24,490 nucleotides of DNA from JADJLQ01 sp034439915 (GCA_034439915.1 JAWXBI010000142.1:1-24490), one strand, 5' to 3'. Shown: positions 1 to 8,132, counted from the first letter of the stretch. Translations and numbers: made by a program. Notes: generated from the letters alone by a model not told the origin.

Positions 1-1687
1 CCTCATTTATTTTTTTATCCTTTTGCAGAAACAGGGAGTCTGCATCCGCGAATTTTATATTCTTTCCCTTGGCCAGTTTGGCGATCTTTTGATTAATTGT
101 ATTGATCCGAACTTCCAACTTTCGCCGGGGCAGCAGGCCCATGAGTAAAATCCCGGCTGCGGGCTGCCGAAATTGAATGGCCTGGATCAGGTATTGTAAC
201 CCCTGGACAATTTCTTCATCGGTATTGAGGCCGAGATTATTAGTGCCGATCATTAGTACAATATGTTTGGGTGAAATACCGTCGAGGGTTCCATGGTGTA
301 CCCTCCACAATACATTTTCGACCCGGTCCCAGCCAAAACCCAGATTGACTACCGACTTGTTTCCAAAATGTTTATTCCAGGCTTCCATGCCATTATTGAT
401 GGGACTTGCCGGGGTACCTCCCCAAAAATGAGTAATGGAGTTTCCGATGAGTGCAATCTCCGGAGATTGTGTTTTATTGTATGCCAGTATCTCTTGGTGA
501 CGGATTTCCCAGTCGTATATCTTTGCATCTCTTCGTTGGGTGATGGCTGTAGTAGTGGTGGTCGTTCCATTGGTATTGTGCAGGATCCCCCTTAATTTTT
601 TTTCATAAGCATCCGCATAACGCATCATGCCGATGTCATTGGGATGGACCCCATCGACCATGGACTCTATGTCCTGATTAATCTCCGTTTTAGTGAGTTT
701 ATAAAGATTTTTAACCCCCGATGCAACCAAAGAATCCATGACTTCTTTCAGCGCTTGATTGACACCTGTATAATCTTTGAGCCTGGGTGCATTCATGTCA
801 CCATCGGTATATCCGTCGTGTTCGGTTAATAAAATCGGTGTGGAAGGTCTGGCTTTACTCAGTTGAATAACAGCTTCCGTCAACCGTTGTTTTAATGTTG
901 GTGAAGAAATACCCTGGGGCATAAGATTGGGGAGGCAATCCAATACATACACTTGCGCATCAATTTCAGTGATCAGATCCATCACCTCTTTTTCCAGTCT
1001 TCCGTTTCCGGAGAAGCCCAGGTTGATCACCGATGTGGATAATTTCCGTTCGAGGATATTGGTCCAGGCCAGTCCGGGCCGGCTGGCGCAGCCTCCCTGG
1101 GCAATGGAAGTTCCATATACCACAATTGGTTTTTCTTTTCTTGGAGGGATAGGTTTAAACACACTTTCTTCCGGCATTTCGATGACCAACCACTTGATGG
1201 AATTATACAAGGGCAGGTACAAAGTATATTCCCGGTTGTCGACATGCTGATCTTTAGCCGGCAGGTTGGTGAAGCGATAGATCACGGTATCTCCAAAAGA
1301 AAACCTTCCCGCGCACCAGGTCCATAAACCGTCTATTGTTTTGGAATACAGGTCTACCCCACTCACTCCGATAGCCGGCATATGCGGCATTTGTATGTTC
1401 CCGGTCACCATATACCGTATGGTCAATTGGGTGGCATTGGTCCTGAACCTAAGTCTCAGGCCTGCAGACTGGCGCGATAAGTTCCAGACATCTTTTCTGA
1501 CGATGGATTCTGCTTTGGCGGGGAGGCGGTTATAAAAAGTTTGATCTGTTCCAGGCCAGGCCTGGCCTTCGAGGCAGTAGATGGTGTCAGTGGAGGGGTT
1601 CCAGATTTTAATTTGATTGACTGTCTGTGCATGGATGGATTGCAGCAAGGATATGGATAATATGATGATGAATCTTCCTGTTTTCAT
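1..1687 (-). CDS. Secreted double-domain SGNH/GDSL esterase (3' end outside window)
   Basis: The frame is open from ATG at 1687 to the window edge, giving 562 visible residues with no stop. A Sec signal peptide covers residues 1-20 and ends in HAQ. Residues about 25-180 form the beta-sandwich that precedes such esterases, with the GxDLY signature at 110-114. The first SGNH domain has its nucleophile in YGTSIAQGG (Ser194), a block II glycine in NLGFSGNG (223-229) and the Asp/His pair in VDGVHPND (Asp345, His348). A six-threonine linker (375-380) leads to a second SGNH domain with GNSI (Ser417), NLGFGWDR and GTNN (481-484); its Asp/His block lies beyond the edge. The family removes acyl groups, often acetyl, from carbohydrates in the periplasm or outside the cell; the substrate is not visible here. 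The start abuts a long direct repeat shared with the next gene. The fold call is firm; the specificity is unknown. Confidence 0.88.
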   Translation of the reverse strand, partial: MKTGRFIIILSISLLQSIHAQTVNQIKIWNPSTDTIYCLEGQAWPGTDQTFYNRLPAKAESIVRKDVWNLSRQSAGLRLRFRTNATQLTIRYMVTGNIQMPHMPAIGVSGVDLYSKTIDGLWTWCAGRFSFGDTVIYRFTNLPAKDQHVDNREYTLYLPLYNSIKWLVIEMPEESVFKPIPPRKEKPIVVYGTSIAQGGCASRPGLAWTNILERKLSTSVINLGFSGNGRLEKEVMDLITEIDAQVYVLDCLPNLMPQGISSPTLKQRLTEAVIQLSKARPSTPILLTEHDGYTDGDMNAPRLKDYTGVNQALKEVMDSLVASGVKNLYKLTKTEINQDIESMVDGVHPNDIGMMRYADAYEKKLRGILHNTNGTTTTTTAITQRRDAKIYDWEIRHQEILAYNKTQSPEIALIGNSITHFWGGTPASPINNGMEAWNKHFGNKSVVNLGFGWDRVENVLWRVHHGTLDGISPKHIVLMIGTNNLGLNTDEEIVQGLQYLIQAIQFRQPAAGILLMGLLPRRKLEVRINTINQKIAKLAKGKNIKFADADSLFLQKDKKINE

Positions 1688-1904
1688 ATTCTATAAAATT
1701 ATTGAAATAAATCATAGAATCCATACATTCTGCACAGGTATATAATTCCTCCCCCTGACCCCTCCCGAGGGGGAAAGCGCTCCAGTTTGGCAGAATCCTT
1801 GAATCTTTTTGATCCAGCTATTGCTTGAATGGAGTCTCTTGCGAGATCCTTAAGCTTATGCGTTTCCCCCTTCGGAGGGGGCTTAAGGAGGAGGAATTAT
1901 TGCC
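1688..1904. repeat. Long direct repeat, left copy (with inner inverted repeat)
   Basis: This 217-bp stretch recurs at 2363-2579 with only scattered changes. It starts at the ATG of the SGNH esterase. The inner part, 1744-1898, is bounded by AATTCCTCCCCCTGA and its rough complement GGAGGAGGAATT, and contains a CCCCCTTCGGAGGGGG hairpin (1866-1881). It therefore resembles a REP-like or MITE-like element. It separates the esterase from the DUF559 gene. Confidence 0.85.
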
Positions 1905-1923
1905 TGGGGATAGATGGCTGAGT

Positions 1924-2364
1924 TCAATCACCGCTGTCATTGTTTATTATTCCTCCGCTTATTCCCATTTCAGAAGTGTTTATTTTACTATTAATCCAAT
2001 TTGTACTCAATATGTCCACATCTGCCATTCTATTTAATACTTCCCAGGAAGAAAAACGCAATACTTCAAAACCAATGTCTCTTAAATCCTGATCTTTTAT
2101 CGCATCCCTCTTAACAGCAATTTCATCCTCATGGCTTAAACCATCCACTTCAATAATCAATAGGAGTTCTAAACAACAGAAATCAGCAATATAGTTTAAT
2201 ACCGGTCTTTGCCTTCGGAAGCGATAACCATGCATTGTTTTAGCCCTTAGCAAATATTTCCACATACATGCTTCGGATTTAGTCATGGTTTTTCTAAGTG
2301 AGTTTGCAAAGGGTTGTAATTTCTTATTGTAATGGAAATTATTGGATGGTGAGGCTGTGTTCAT
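1924..2364 (-). CDS. DUF559 family endonuclease-like protein
   Basis: This 146-residue protein matches the DUF559 group (related to very-short-patch-repair endonucleases, PD-(D/E)XK fold). The N-terminal part has LRKTMTKSEACMWKYLL (about 23-39). GYRFRRQRPVLNYIADF (46-62) carries the first acidic residue, Asp61. LLIIEVDGLSHE (68-79) carries the E-x-D pair Glu72/Asp74, and GFEVLRFSSWEVL (98-110) is typical of the C-terminal part. Length is usual for the family plus a short tail. No signal peptide is seen, so it should act in the cytoplasm on nucleic acid. The gene sits between two 217-bp direct repeats, and the upstream repeat reaches its ATG. Its function is unproven; a role in spreading the repeat is my inference. 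An ordinary orphan nuclease is the alternative. Confidence 0.88.
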   Translation of the reverse strand: MNTASPSNNFHYNKKLQPFANSLRKTMTKSEACMWKYLLRAKTMHGYRFRRQRPVLNYIADFCCLELLLIIEVDGLSHEDEIAVKRDAIKDQDLRDIGFEVLRFSSWEVLNRMADVDILSTNWINSKINTSEMGISGGIINNDSGD

Positions 2365-2579
2365 TCTATAAAATTATTGGAATAAATCATAGAATCTATA
2401 CATTCTGCGCAGATAAAATTCCTCCCCCTGACCCCCTACCGAGGGGGAAAGCGCTTCAGTTTGATAGAACTCCTTGAATCTTTTTAATCCAACTATGGCT
2501 TGTATGGAATCTCTTACGAGATCCTCAAGCTGATGCGTTTCCCCCTTCGGAGGGGGACAAAGGGGGAGGAATTACTGCC
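2363..2579. repeat. Long direct repeat, right copy (with inner inverted repeat)
   Basis: Second copy of the repeat at 1688-1904, in the same orientation. The inner inverted-repeat unit is 2417-2573, with AATTCCTCCCCCTGA at one end and GGGGGAGGAATT at the other, and the same CCCCCTTCGGAGGGGG hairpin (2541-2556). It overlaps the first bases of the DUF559 start codon, as the left copy abuts the esterase start codon. It also forms most of the upstream region of the lipoprotein gene at 2636. Confidence 0.85.
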
Positions 2580-2635
2580 AATAGATTCCTAACTTACCGA
2601 AGAGTTATATAATCAAATAATAAGCATCTTTTTTT

Positions 2636-4477
2636 ATGTCCCTCTTCAAAACCAATTTCTCCCTCTCCCTCCTTCTTCTTTCAATCCTATCCTGTAACCC
2701 CAATACCAAACCATCTGACGACGTCTTTTCCTACGCCCTCTCCCGAAAAAACGACCTCAAACTCAGCATCTACATCACCGCTCAGGCCGTCGACCAATTA
2801 TTATCCACCGAAGCCGGGCGACGGGAGGCCTTATCGCTTTTAAAAGCCAATGGCATTACCTCCGTCTATGTCGAAGTATACCGGTCGGGAATGGTGGTAC
2901 CCAATGAATTGCTGAAATCGGTATCGACATTTTTCAAAACAAACGGCTTTGAGGTGATTGGCGGTATAGCTACGGTACCCGGAGGAAAATTCGGTAAAGC
3001 CCAGGAAGGGAGATTGGGTTGGTTTAACTGGGAAAATAAAAAAACGCGGGATGATCTGGAACACCTGATGGACTCCATAGCCCCGATTTTTGATGCTTTT
3101 ATCGTCGATGATTTTCTATGTACTGCCGATACCAGTTTAGAATCCAAAACAGCTAAAAAAGAACTGAGCTGGACCCAATACAGGCAAAACTTGCTGGTCG
3201 ATTTTTCGGAAAAACACCTGATCGGACCAGCCAAAAAAGCCAATCCCAATATCCGGATGATCATCAAATATCCTCAGTGGTATGACCGCTATCACTTGTT
3301 TGGATATGATGTGGCCAGGCAACCGGCCCAATATGACCAGGTAGCGATCGGTACCGAAACCCGGGGTCAGTACACCAAACGATTTGGTTTTGTCCAACCT
3401 TATGAAGGATTTATCAATTACAGGTGGATGGCTTCTTTGTCCGGTAATAAAATGAGGGCAGCCTGGTTTGACCATATCGACTGCAACGAACAGGATTTTA
3501 TCGATCAGGCTTATCAATCGGTATTAGCTGGGGCGAAAGAATTGATCCTGTTTAATTATTTCAATTTTATCGAAGGGCATCCGGGGCAGCACCGGTTAAG
3601 GTATGAGTTTCATCACCTGGCTGACCTGGCTGCAGCAGTTGCGAAACAACCTGTGGATGGACCGGCCGGCTACAAACCCGCCAGCAGTGAACCCGGTGGA
3701 GATATGTATATCCTTGATTTTATAGGTATGCTGGGTATCCCGCTCATACCGTATTCACAATATCCGGACAAAGCGGAGTCTGTATTTCTGCCTACCCAGG
3801 CAGCAGCCGATACCAATATTTTAGAAAAAATAAAACAATCCATTGACCGCGGTTGCCGGGTAATTATGACTTCGGGTTTTCTGGCAATTGCTAAAGATGG
3901 AAAACAACTGGCGAAAATGGCTGGAGTAGCATGGCCGATTGATCATACCCCTCTGGTTACGCAATCTATTATTGTAAATGATCAGCTTACTCAAATGGAT
4001 TCAATGCTGCAATTGGGGGCCCGGCTCAAAACCACCATTGCGGTAACAGACCTGGAAGTCTCGGTCGATGGCCATCGTTTTCCTTATTTATCTCACAACC
4101 CGGCAGGAAATATTTATGTGTTAAATGTGCATACGTTTTCGGATGAAGATTTTAAAGCGGTGGGTGAGGTGCTGTTGTGTCCTAACCCATTGGGGATACT
4201 CGAAATCCCGAGATCATGGGTTAATAAAATTAGAACCGTATTTATTGAAAAAAAGGGGGTGGCAATGGATGGGCCTTCGAGGATAACGCTTCAACCTTTT
4301 GGGGAGGGGGAGATGATGGTACAGAATTATAATCAGCAGGCGGATTCTATTCAATTAGAGTTGAAGCATGACGGTGTTTACGTGGATATCATCTCAGGCA
4401 AAAAAACAGAAACGAAAGGTAATACGTTGAACTTGATGATAGCGGGCAGGTCGAGAGTATGGTTAAAAGCGGAGTAA
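2636..4477 (+). CDS. Glycosidase-like lipoprotein, TIM barrel plus amidotransferase-like domain
   Basis: 613 residues. A lipoprotein signal peptide ends at LSILSC (Cys20), so the mature protein should be tethered to an envelope membrane. Residues about 40-330 look like a (beta/alpha)8 barrel: KLSIYIT, ITSVYVEVYR (74-83), GFEVIGGIATVPGG, DAFIVDDF (153-160, Asp158/Asp159 as possible catalytic acids), then IRMIIKYPQWYDRYH. Residues about 350-470 resemble the Rossmann-like domain that follows the barrel in some beta-galactosidases (VFLPTQAAADTNI, GCRVIMTSGF). The last 100 residues look like a small beta-sandwich. I do not recognise an assigned glycoside hydrolase family. The ATG at 2636 directly precedes the signal peptide. 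The gene stands alone, divergent from the DUF559 gene. Hydrolysis of a glycoside is inferred from architecture only. Confidence 0.75.
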   Translation: MSLFKTNFSLSLLLLSILSCNPNTKPSDDVFSYALSRKNDLKLSIYITAQAVDQLLSTEAGRREALSLLKANGITSVYVEVYRSGMVVPNELLKSVSTFFKTNGFEVIGGIATVPGGKFGKAQEGRLGWFNWENKKTRDDLEHLMDSIAPIFDAFIVDDFLCTADTSLESKTAKKELSWTQYRQNLLVDFSEKHLIGPAKKANPNIRMIIKYPQWYDRYHLFGYDVARQPAQYDQVAIGTETRGQYTKRFGFVQPYEGFINYRWMASLSGNKMRAAWFDHIDCNEQDFIDQAYQSVLAGAKELILFNYFNFIEGHPGQHRLRYEFHHLADLAAAVAKQPVDGPAGYKPASSEPGGDMYILDFIGMLGIPLIPYSQYPDKAESVFLPTQAAADTNILEKIKQSIDRGCRVIMTSGFLAIAKDGKQLAKMAGVAWPIDHTPLVTQSIIVNDQLTQMDSMLQLGARLKTTIAVTDLEVSVDGHRFPYLSHNPAGNIYVLNVHTFSDEDFKAVGEVLLCPNPLGILEIPRSWVNKIRTVFIEKKGVAMDGPSRITLQPFGEGEMMVQNYNQQADSIQLELKHDGVYVDIISGKKTETKGNTLNLMIAGRSRVWLKAE

Positions 4478-5241
4478 ACTCTAATCTATTTATTGAGTGG
4501 TGTAAATAGACATCAACAGTAAGAGGTCTATTAAGAAGTACAATTTTATTTCAGACATTGAAAATACCACACGGAATGAAAATAAACCCAATTTTTGCAG
4601 TCAGTAAAAATTGCACTTCGTGCCGACGATAATTTGATTTTCCAAATTTTGTCGGGTGCCGCTGCCGCTGATGAAGCGAAGCATATCGGAGCAAAACCTC
4701 GGCTCGACCTTAAGCGTCGTTCAGTTTAACCCTGACGAAAACTGCAAAAGCAGTTTTCGTCAGTTCGTGATGCTTCGGTCAGAGTCCGCCCTTCGGGCAG
4801 ATTTTGCAGTTGACTGCAAAATTCTGGGATATATCAGGGGAATAGAATTACATTATTATTGGCCAGACTCGATCGTGATTTTTTCTATTGCTTTAGGTAA
4901 TAAATTTGCTGGATTATTGGCTGCTTGATTTACTTCGATCATATAATTGTTTATATATAGCCACCTTGTTAACAGGGTAAAAAAAAGAATACCAACAGTA
5001 TTGAATGGTGTCATCGGTGAATACAGCTGCAAATTTTGAAAAATAGTTGTCGCGATTCCTTAAATACGTCTCACAGACTTATGCTTCGTTTTTTTATTAC
5101 ATAAATTAATTTCATTCTTATCGTAATGCTTTTCTGGTGACCAAAATCATTTTCTTGTCTGATCATAGTCATATAGTTACAAGGAAACAAACAGTATTTT
5201 ACAAATGAAAATTTGATTATTTTAAATATAAATTCCGTAGA
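4478..5241. other. Gene-free region with a structured repeat
   Basis: 764 bases between the glycosidase-like lipoprotein and the heme-lipoprotein operon. No convincing coding sequence is present; the short open frames have no family features and run through the hairpins. The middle part, 4587-4828, is a structured repeat listed separately. The remainder, 4829-5241, is AT-rich and presumably holds the promoter of the operon starting at 5242, but I found no clean TTTG-N19-TAnnTTTG match. Confidence 0.6.
4587..4828 (+). repeat. MITE/REP-like structured repeat with terminal inverted repeats
   Basis: The ends are inverted repeats of each other: CCCAATTTTTGCAGT (4587-4601) and ACTGCAAAATTCTGGG (4813-4828). 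Inside are a perfect 14-bp stem CTGACGAAAACTGC / GCAGTTTTCGTCAG with an AAAA loop (4732-4763), the hairpin GCCCTTCGGGC (4788-4798), and a perfect 10-bp stem ATTTTGCAGT / ACTGCAAAAT (4801-4822). The same order of three hairpins occurs at 20349-20420. The word ACCTTAAGCGTCGTTCAGTT (4708-4727) also recurs in reverse near 13169-13188. No transposase is present, so this would be a non-autonomous element. Confidence 0.75.
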
Positions 5242-6450
5242 ATGAAAAACTTTAGAACAACATATGGATGGGTAGTTGTTATTTTTGTAATAACTGGTAT
5301 ATATATAATCAGCTGTACTAAAGACGATCAGGTGTTGGATACAGCCCAACCGGTAAACAGTTTAACAGACCTGGTATCCATAAAAACTTCGTCGCCGCCT
5401 GCCATCGACGGAGTAATTGATGCTTCATGGGAAAACAGTCCCAAACTGCAATTTAATACTAAAGTCCCTGAAGTGACCGGTGATATATTCCGGGGCTATG
5501 TGGACAATATCATTCCTTCTGTTAGTCTTCGTTCAGTTTATGATAACGACAATATTTACTTTCTGGCTGAATGGGTTGACCCGACAGAATCTTTGGCCCG
5601 GCAACCCTGGTATTTTGAACCTTCCACGAAAAAATGGGCACAAGAAAGTGCAAATTTCACGTTCAGTGCAAGCGGAGCTGTAACGAGGGCTCCGTTTTAT
5701 GAAGACAAAATCGCGTTGCTGTGGAATATAAACAATTCCGTTAGTGGCTGGAACAATGGAACCTGCTACAAATCTTGTCACACCGGGTTGCCGCTGACAG
5801 ATGGAGCGAGCCGTCATTTCACGAATTTCCCTACTGAGAAGATCGATATGTGGCATTGGAAATCTGTGCGAGGAGGCGTGAATGGAGGTTTCCAATTTGA
5901 CGATCAATACCAGGACAATACCTATCCCAATGGAAGAAAAGGCGATCCCGGAAATGATGTTTATGCTAATAATTCCCAAAGTCTTGTTATTATGGAATCA
6001 TCACCTCCTGTTTCATTGACCGTACCTAAATATGTTATTCCTGAAAAAAATAATTATGGGTGGATTTTAACTTCTGAAGTAACGGCTGGTACCGCCAAAT
6101 TAGTTACCGCAGTCTCTGCAGCGGGTGTTCTTACTTTAAGTGATGGAACCAAAATTGACCCAAATATTGGAACGGATTATCAAAGATCAGGCGCGAAAGT
6201 AGGTCCAAAAGCTATTCCAGGTATTACTGTAAATTCTTATACGGAAAGCCGGGGAAACATTACCTGCAAAGCTAGCTTTACAGGTAGTGGCTGGATACTG
6301 GAGTTTAAAAGGGCTCTGAAAACCACAGATAATGTATATGATATAGATTTTTCAACATTGGCGGATCAGTATTTTGGTTTTGCAATATTCGAAAATGCTC
6401 AGATAGCTCATTCCATTAAAGCCAATCTGATTTTGAAATTTAAAAAATAA
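5242..6450 (+). CDS. Ethylbenzene-dehydrogenase-like heme lipoprotein (EB_dh domain)
   Basis: 402 residues. A lipoprotein signal ends at YIISC (Cys25), followed by TKDDQ. A lysine with two acidic residues just after the cysteine resembles the signal that sends Bacteroidota lipoproteins to the cell surface. PPAIDGVIDASWENS (53-67) is the usual opening of the EB_dh beta-sandwich, the fold of the heme-binding gamma subunit of ethylbenzene and DMSO-type dehydrogenases. NIYFLAEWVDPTES and KIDMWHWKSVRGG (Met212/His214 region) are also typical. The sequence CYKSCH (175-180) is a CX3CH pattern that could attach heme c, although the spacing is not the standard CX2CH. It is first of a three-gene operon, 32 bp from the next gene. 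Electron transfer is the likely role; the partner and substrate are unknown. Confidence 0.8.
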   Translation: MKNFRTTYGWVVVIFVITGIYIISCTKDDQVLDTAQPVNSLTDLVSIKTSSPPAIDGVIDASWENSPKLQFNTKVPEVTGDIFRGYVDNIIPSVSLRSVYDNDNIYFLAEWVDPTESLARQPWYFEPSTKKWAQESANFTFSASGAVTRAPFYEDKIALLWNINNSVSGWNNGTCYKSCHTGLPLTDGASRHFTNFPTEKIDMWHWKSVRGGVNGGFQFDDQYQDNTYPNGRKGDPGNDVYANNSQSLVIMESSPPVSLTVPKYVIPEKNNYGWILTSEVTAGTAKLVTAVSAAGVLTLSDGTKIDPNIGTDYQRSGAKVGPKAIPGITVNSYTESRGNITCKASFTGSGWILEFKRALKTTDNVYDIDFSTLADQYFGFAIFENAQIAHSIKANLILKFKK

Positions 6451-6482
6451 TACTTGTTGCTATAAATTTTAAATAACATATC

Positions 6483-6878
6483 ATGTCACTTTATAAATCA
6501 TTAATGCAGCTTGTCTTTTCAGGTTGTTCAATGGTATTGCTTGACGGTTGTTATAAGGATACATCAATTTTTTCTGATACTTCTGATGAAATAACAAGAA
6601 CCGTTAGTTTTACAAATGACATTCTTCCCATTTTTAACAACAGTTGCAACAGCAGCGGTTGTCACAACTCCGGAGGAAAATCACCCGATCTAACTGCATC
6701 GAATGCATTTAATGCATTGTCGGGCGGAAATTTTATCAATACCGCCGAACCTCAAAACAGTGAAATATTTCAATGGATGACGGGTAAACGGGGAACTCCC
6801 ATGCCTGTCAGTGGTATCAACAAAGATTATAATGCACTCATTGTTGCCTGGATAAAACAAGGTGCAAATAACAATTAA
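6483..6878 (+). CDS. Small cytochrome-c-like lipoprotein with CX4CH motif
   Basis: 131 residues. The N-terminus is a lipoprotein-type signal. The cysteine is either Cys23 in LLDGCYKD, my preference because the chain then starts CYKD as in many Bacteroidota lipoproteins, or Cys15 in FSGC. VSFTNDILPIFNNSC (41-55) starts a cytochrome-like domain. CNSSGCH (55-61) is a CX4CH heme-binding pattern, common in Bacteroidota and planctomycete cytochromes of the ILPIF.....GCH type. GTPMP (104-108) supplies Met107 as likely sixth ligand, and YNALIVAWIKQGA is the typical last helix. It would carry one heme in the periplasm or at the outer membrane. It lies 11 bp before the barrel gene, in the same operon as the EB_dh-like lipoprotein. 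Confidence 0.85.
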   Translation: MSLYKSLMQLVFSGCSMVLLDGCYKDTSIFSDTSDEITRTVSFTNDILPIFNNSCNSSGCHNSGGKSPDLTASNAFNALSGGNFINTAEPQNSEIFQWMTGKRGTPMPVSGINKDYNALIVAWIKQGANNN

Positions 6879-6889
6879 ATAGCTACATC

Positions 6890-7798
6890 ATGAAAAAAAG
6901 TTTAATTAATAATTATTCCCTGCAGATCTGTTCTTTTGTTCTTATGCTGCTCCTCAGCTTGTTTTTAGGAAAGGTATCTGCTCAGAATATGGAAACTGCC
7001 GATGAAGCTAAAAGCAAACCGGTAAAATATACTTTTGAAAGTGCATGGGTAATGGATAATCAGACAGTCATGGTACCCATAAAAGGCACATTAGAGTTTG
7101 ATATACAACATAGATTTGGAACAGTAAACCAAGGCTCTAAAGATTTATTTGGCCTTTTTGCCCCTTCCAATATCAGGTTGGGATTAAATTATTCCCCTGT
7201 CAATAAACTGTTTGTAGGTGCCGGTTTAACTAAGGAGAAAATGCAAGTTGACTTGAATGCAAAATTCGCCCTGCTGAAACAGACGACTAATAATAAAATA
7301 CCGGTTAGTATCACTTATTTTGGAAACGCAGTCCTGGATACAAGGAACAAAAGCAATTTCAGGTATGCTGTCCACCGGCTGTCTTATTTTAATCAGCTGA
7401 TTATTGCAAGAAAAATAACTCCAAAATTTTCTGCACAAGTGGCTCCAAGTTTTTCCTGGTTTAATAATGTTGAAGGTTATGTGGACAGTGAAAATATAAT
7501 TCAGAAGAAAATGGAGAATGGACATGTCGCAGTTTCTGTTCTTGGCCGGTATAAAATATCTAATACCACTTCCATTATTGCAGGCTATGATCAGCCATTG
7601 ACCCAGCACACTACCAACAATCCTCATCCGAACATTAGTTTTGGTATCGAATTCACTACAAGTGCGCACGCGTTTCAGTTATTTGCTGGAAATTATTACA
7701 GTATTGTGCCGCAAAGCAACAATTTATTTAACCAGAACGACTTTAGAGATAGTCAGTTTCTGTTAGGTTTTAATATTACCAGGTTGTGGAATTTTTAA
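6890..7798 (+). CDS. DUF5777 family outer-membrane beta-barrel protein
   Basis: 302 residues with a Sec signal peptide ending at VSAQ (about residue 32). The mature part is a run of amphipathic beta strands. It contains the family features VPIKGTLEFDIQHRFGTVNQG (68-88), DLFGLFAPSNIRLGLNYSP (about 91-109), DTRNKSNFRYAVHRLSYFNQ, and a C-terminal strand ending in tryptophan-asparagine-phenylalanine, a typical outer-membrane assembly signal. DUF5777 proteins are often encoded beside YceI-like or cytochrome lipoproteins, as here. The gene is last of the operon, 11 bp after the CX4CH cytochrome. It could be a porin-like partner that holds the heme lipoproteins; this is inference. The family has no experimentally known function that I can name. 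Confidence 0.85.
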   Translation: MKKSLINNYSLQICSFVLMLLLSLFLGKVSAQNMETADEAKSKPVKYTFESAWVMDNQTVMVPIKGTLEFDIQHRFGTVNQGSKDLFGLFAPSNIRLGLNYSPVNKLFVGAGLTKEKMQVDLNAKFALLKQTTNNKIPVSITYFGNAVLDTRNKSNFRYAVHRLSYFNQLIIARKITPKFSAQVAPSFSWFNNVEGYVDSENIIQKKMENGHVAVSVLGRYKISNTTSIIAGYDQPLTQHTTNNPHPNISFGIEFTTSAHAFQLFAGNYYSIVPQSNNLFNQNDFRDSQFLLGFNITRLWNF

Positions 7799-7868
7799 TC
7801 CATCCTTTGGGTCAATATCAAATTTCTCAAACAGTGTCTTAAGTTGCGCTTAAAGGTGCATAGTTTCA

Positions 7869-7906
7869 GGCGGCCCTTCCCGGACAACTTCCGGAGATGG
7901 GCCGTC
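7869..7906. terminator. Imperfect GC-rich hairpin downstream of the DUF5777 gene
   Basis: GGCGGCCC (7869-7876) pairs with GGGCCGTC (7899-7906) with one mismatch, and CCGGA with TCCGG inside. It lies 70 bases after the stop of the barrel gene. No T-tract follows, so a rho-independent role is uncertain; it may be a repeat hairpin. Confidence 0.35.
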
Positions 7907-8040
7907 AAACGTCAAACAACTAAATATGGTCTGCTAAGACATATCAGATCAATTTTTGAAATACTTAGCAGGTGACAATGGAGTATTCCTTTTAAATCAT
8001 TGATCTCTGAAAGTAATATTTTGGGGTTGTATGTAAATCG

Positions 8041-8060
8041 ATCCCGATTGCTATCGGGAT
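8041..8060. terminator. Perfect hairpin between convergent genes
   Basis: ATCCCGAT, loop TGCT, ATCGGGAT: an 8-bp perfect stem. It sits 73 bases beyond the stop of the minus-strand gene at 8133. A short T-rich stretch follows on the plus strand only weakly. Hairpins of this sequence are frequent in Bacteroidota intergenic DNA; a bidirectional terminator is plausible. Confidence 0.45.
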
Positions 8061-8132
8061 TATTTCGATGATGAGGTAGTCCTCAAATTTGAATCAATTC
8101 GAACCCAAAACCTGAAAACCCAAAATAAATCT

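Larger units (their letters stand above)
7799..8132. other. Convergent intergenic region with two hairpins
   Basis: 334 bases between two genes that face each other. No coding sequence is seen. It holds an imperfect stem at 7869-7906 and a perfect stem at 8041-8060, listed separately; either may end transcription from one side or both. Confidence 0.6.

Noticed and set aside
2866..3517. Overlapping minus-strand open frames of 126 and 133 residues
   Set aside because: Antisense to the glycosidase-like lipoprotein, which has a signal peptide and coherent domain order.
4656..4928. 90-residue plus-strand open frame
   Set aside because: It runs through the hairpins of the structured repeat, so its translation reflects repeat DNA.
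4478..5241. Riboswitch or structured RNA upstream of the heme operon
   Set aside because: The strong stems belong to a repeat also found inside a pseudogene, and they end more than 400 bases before the operon start.
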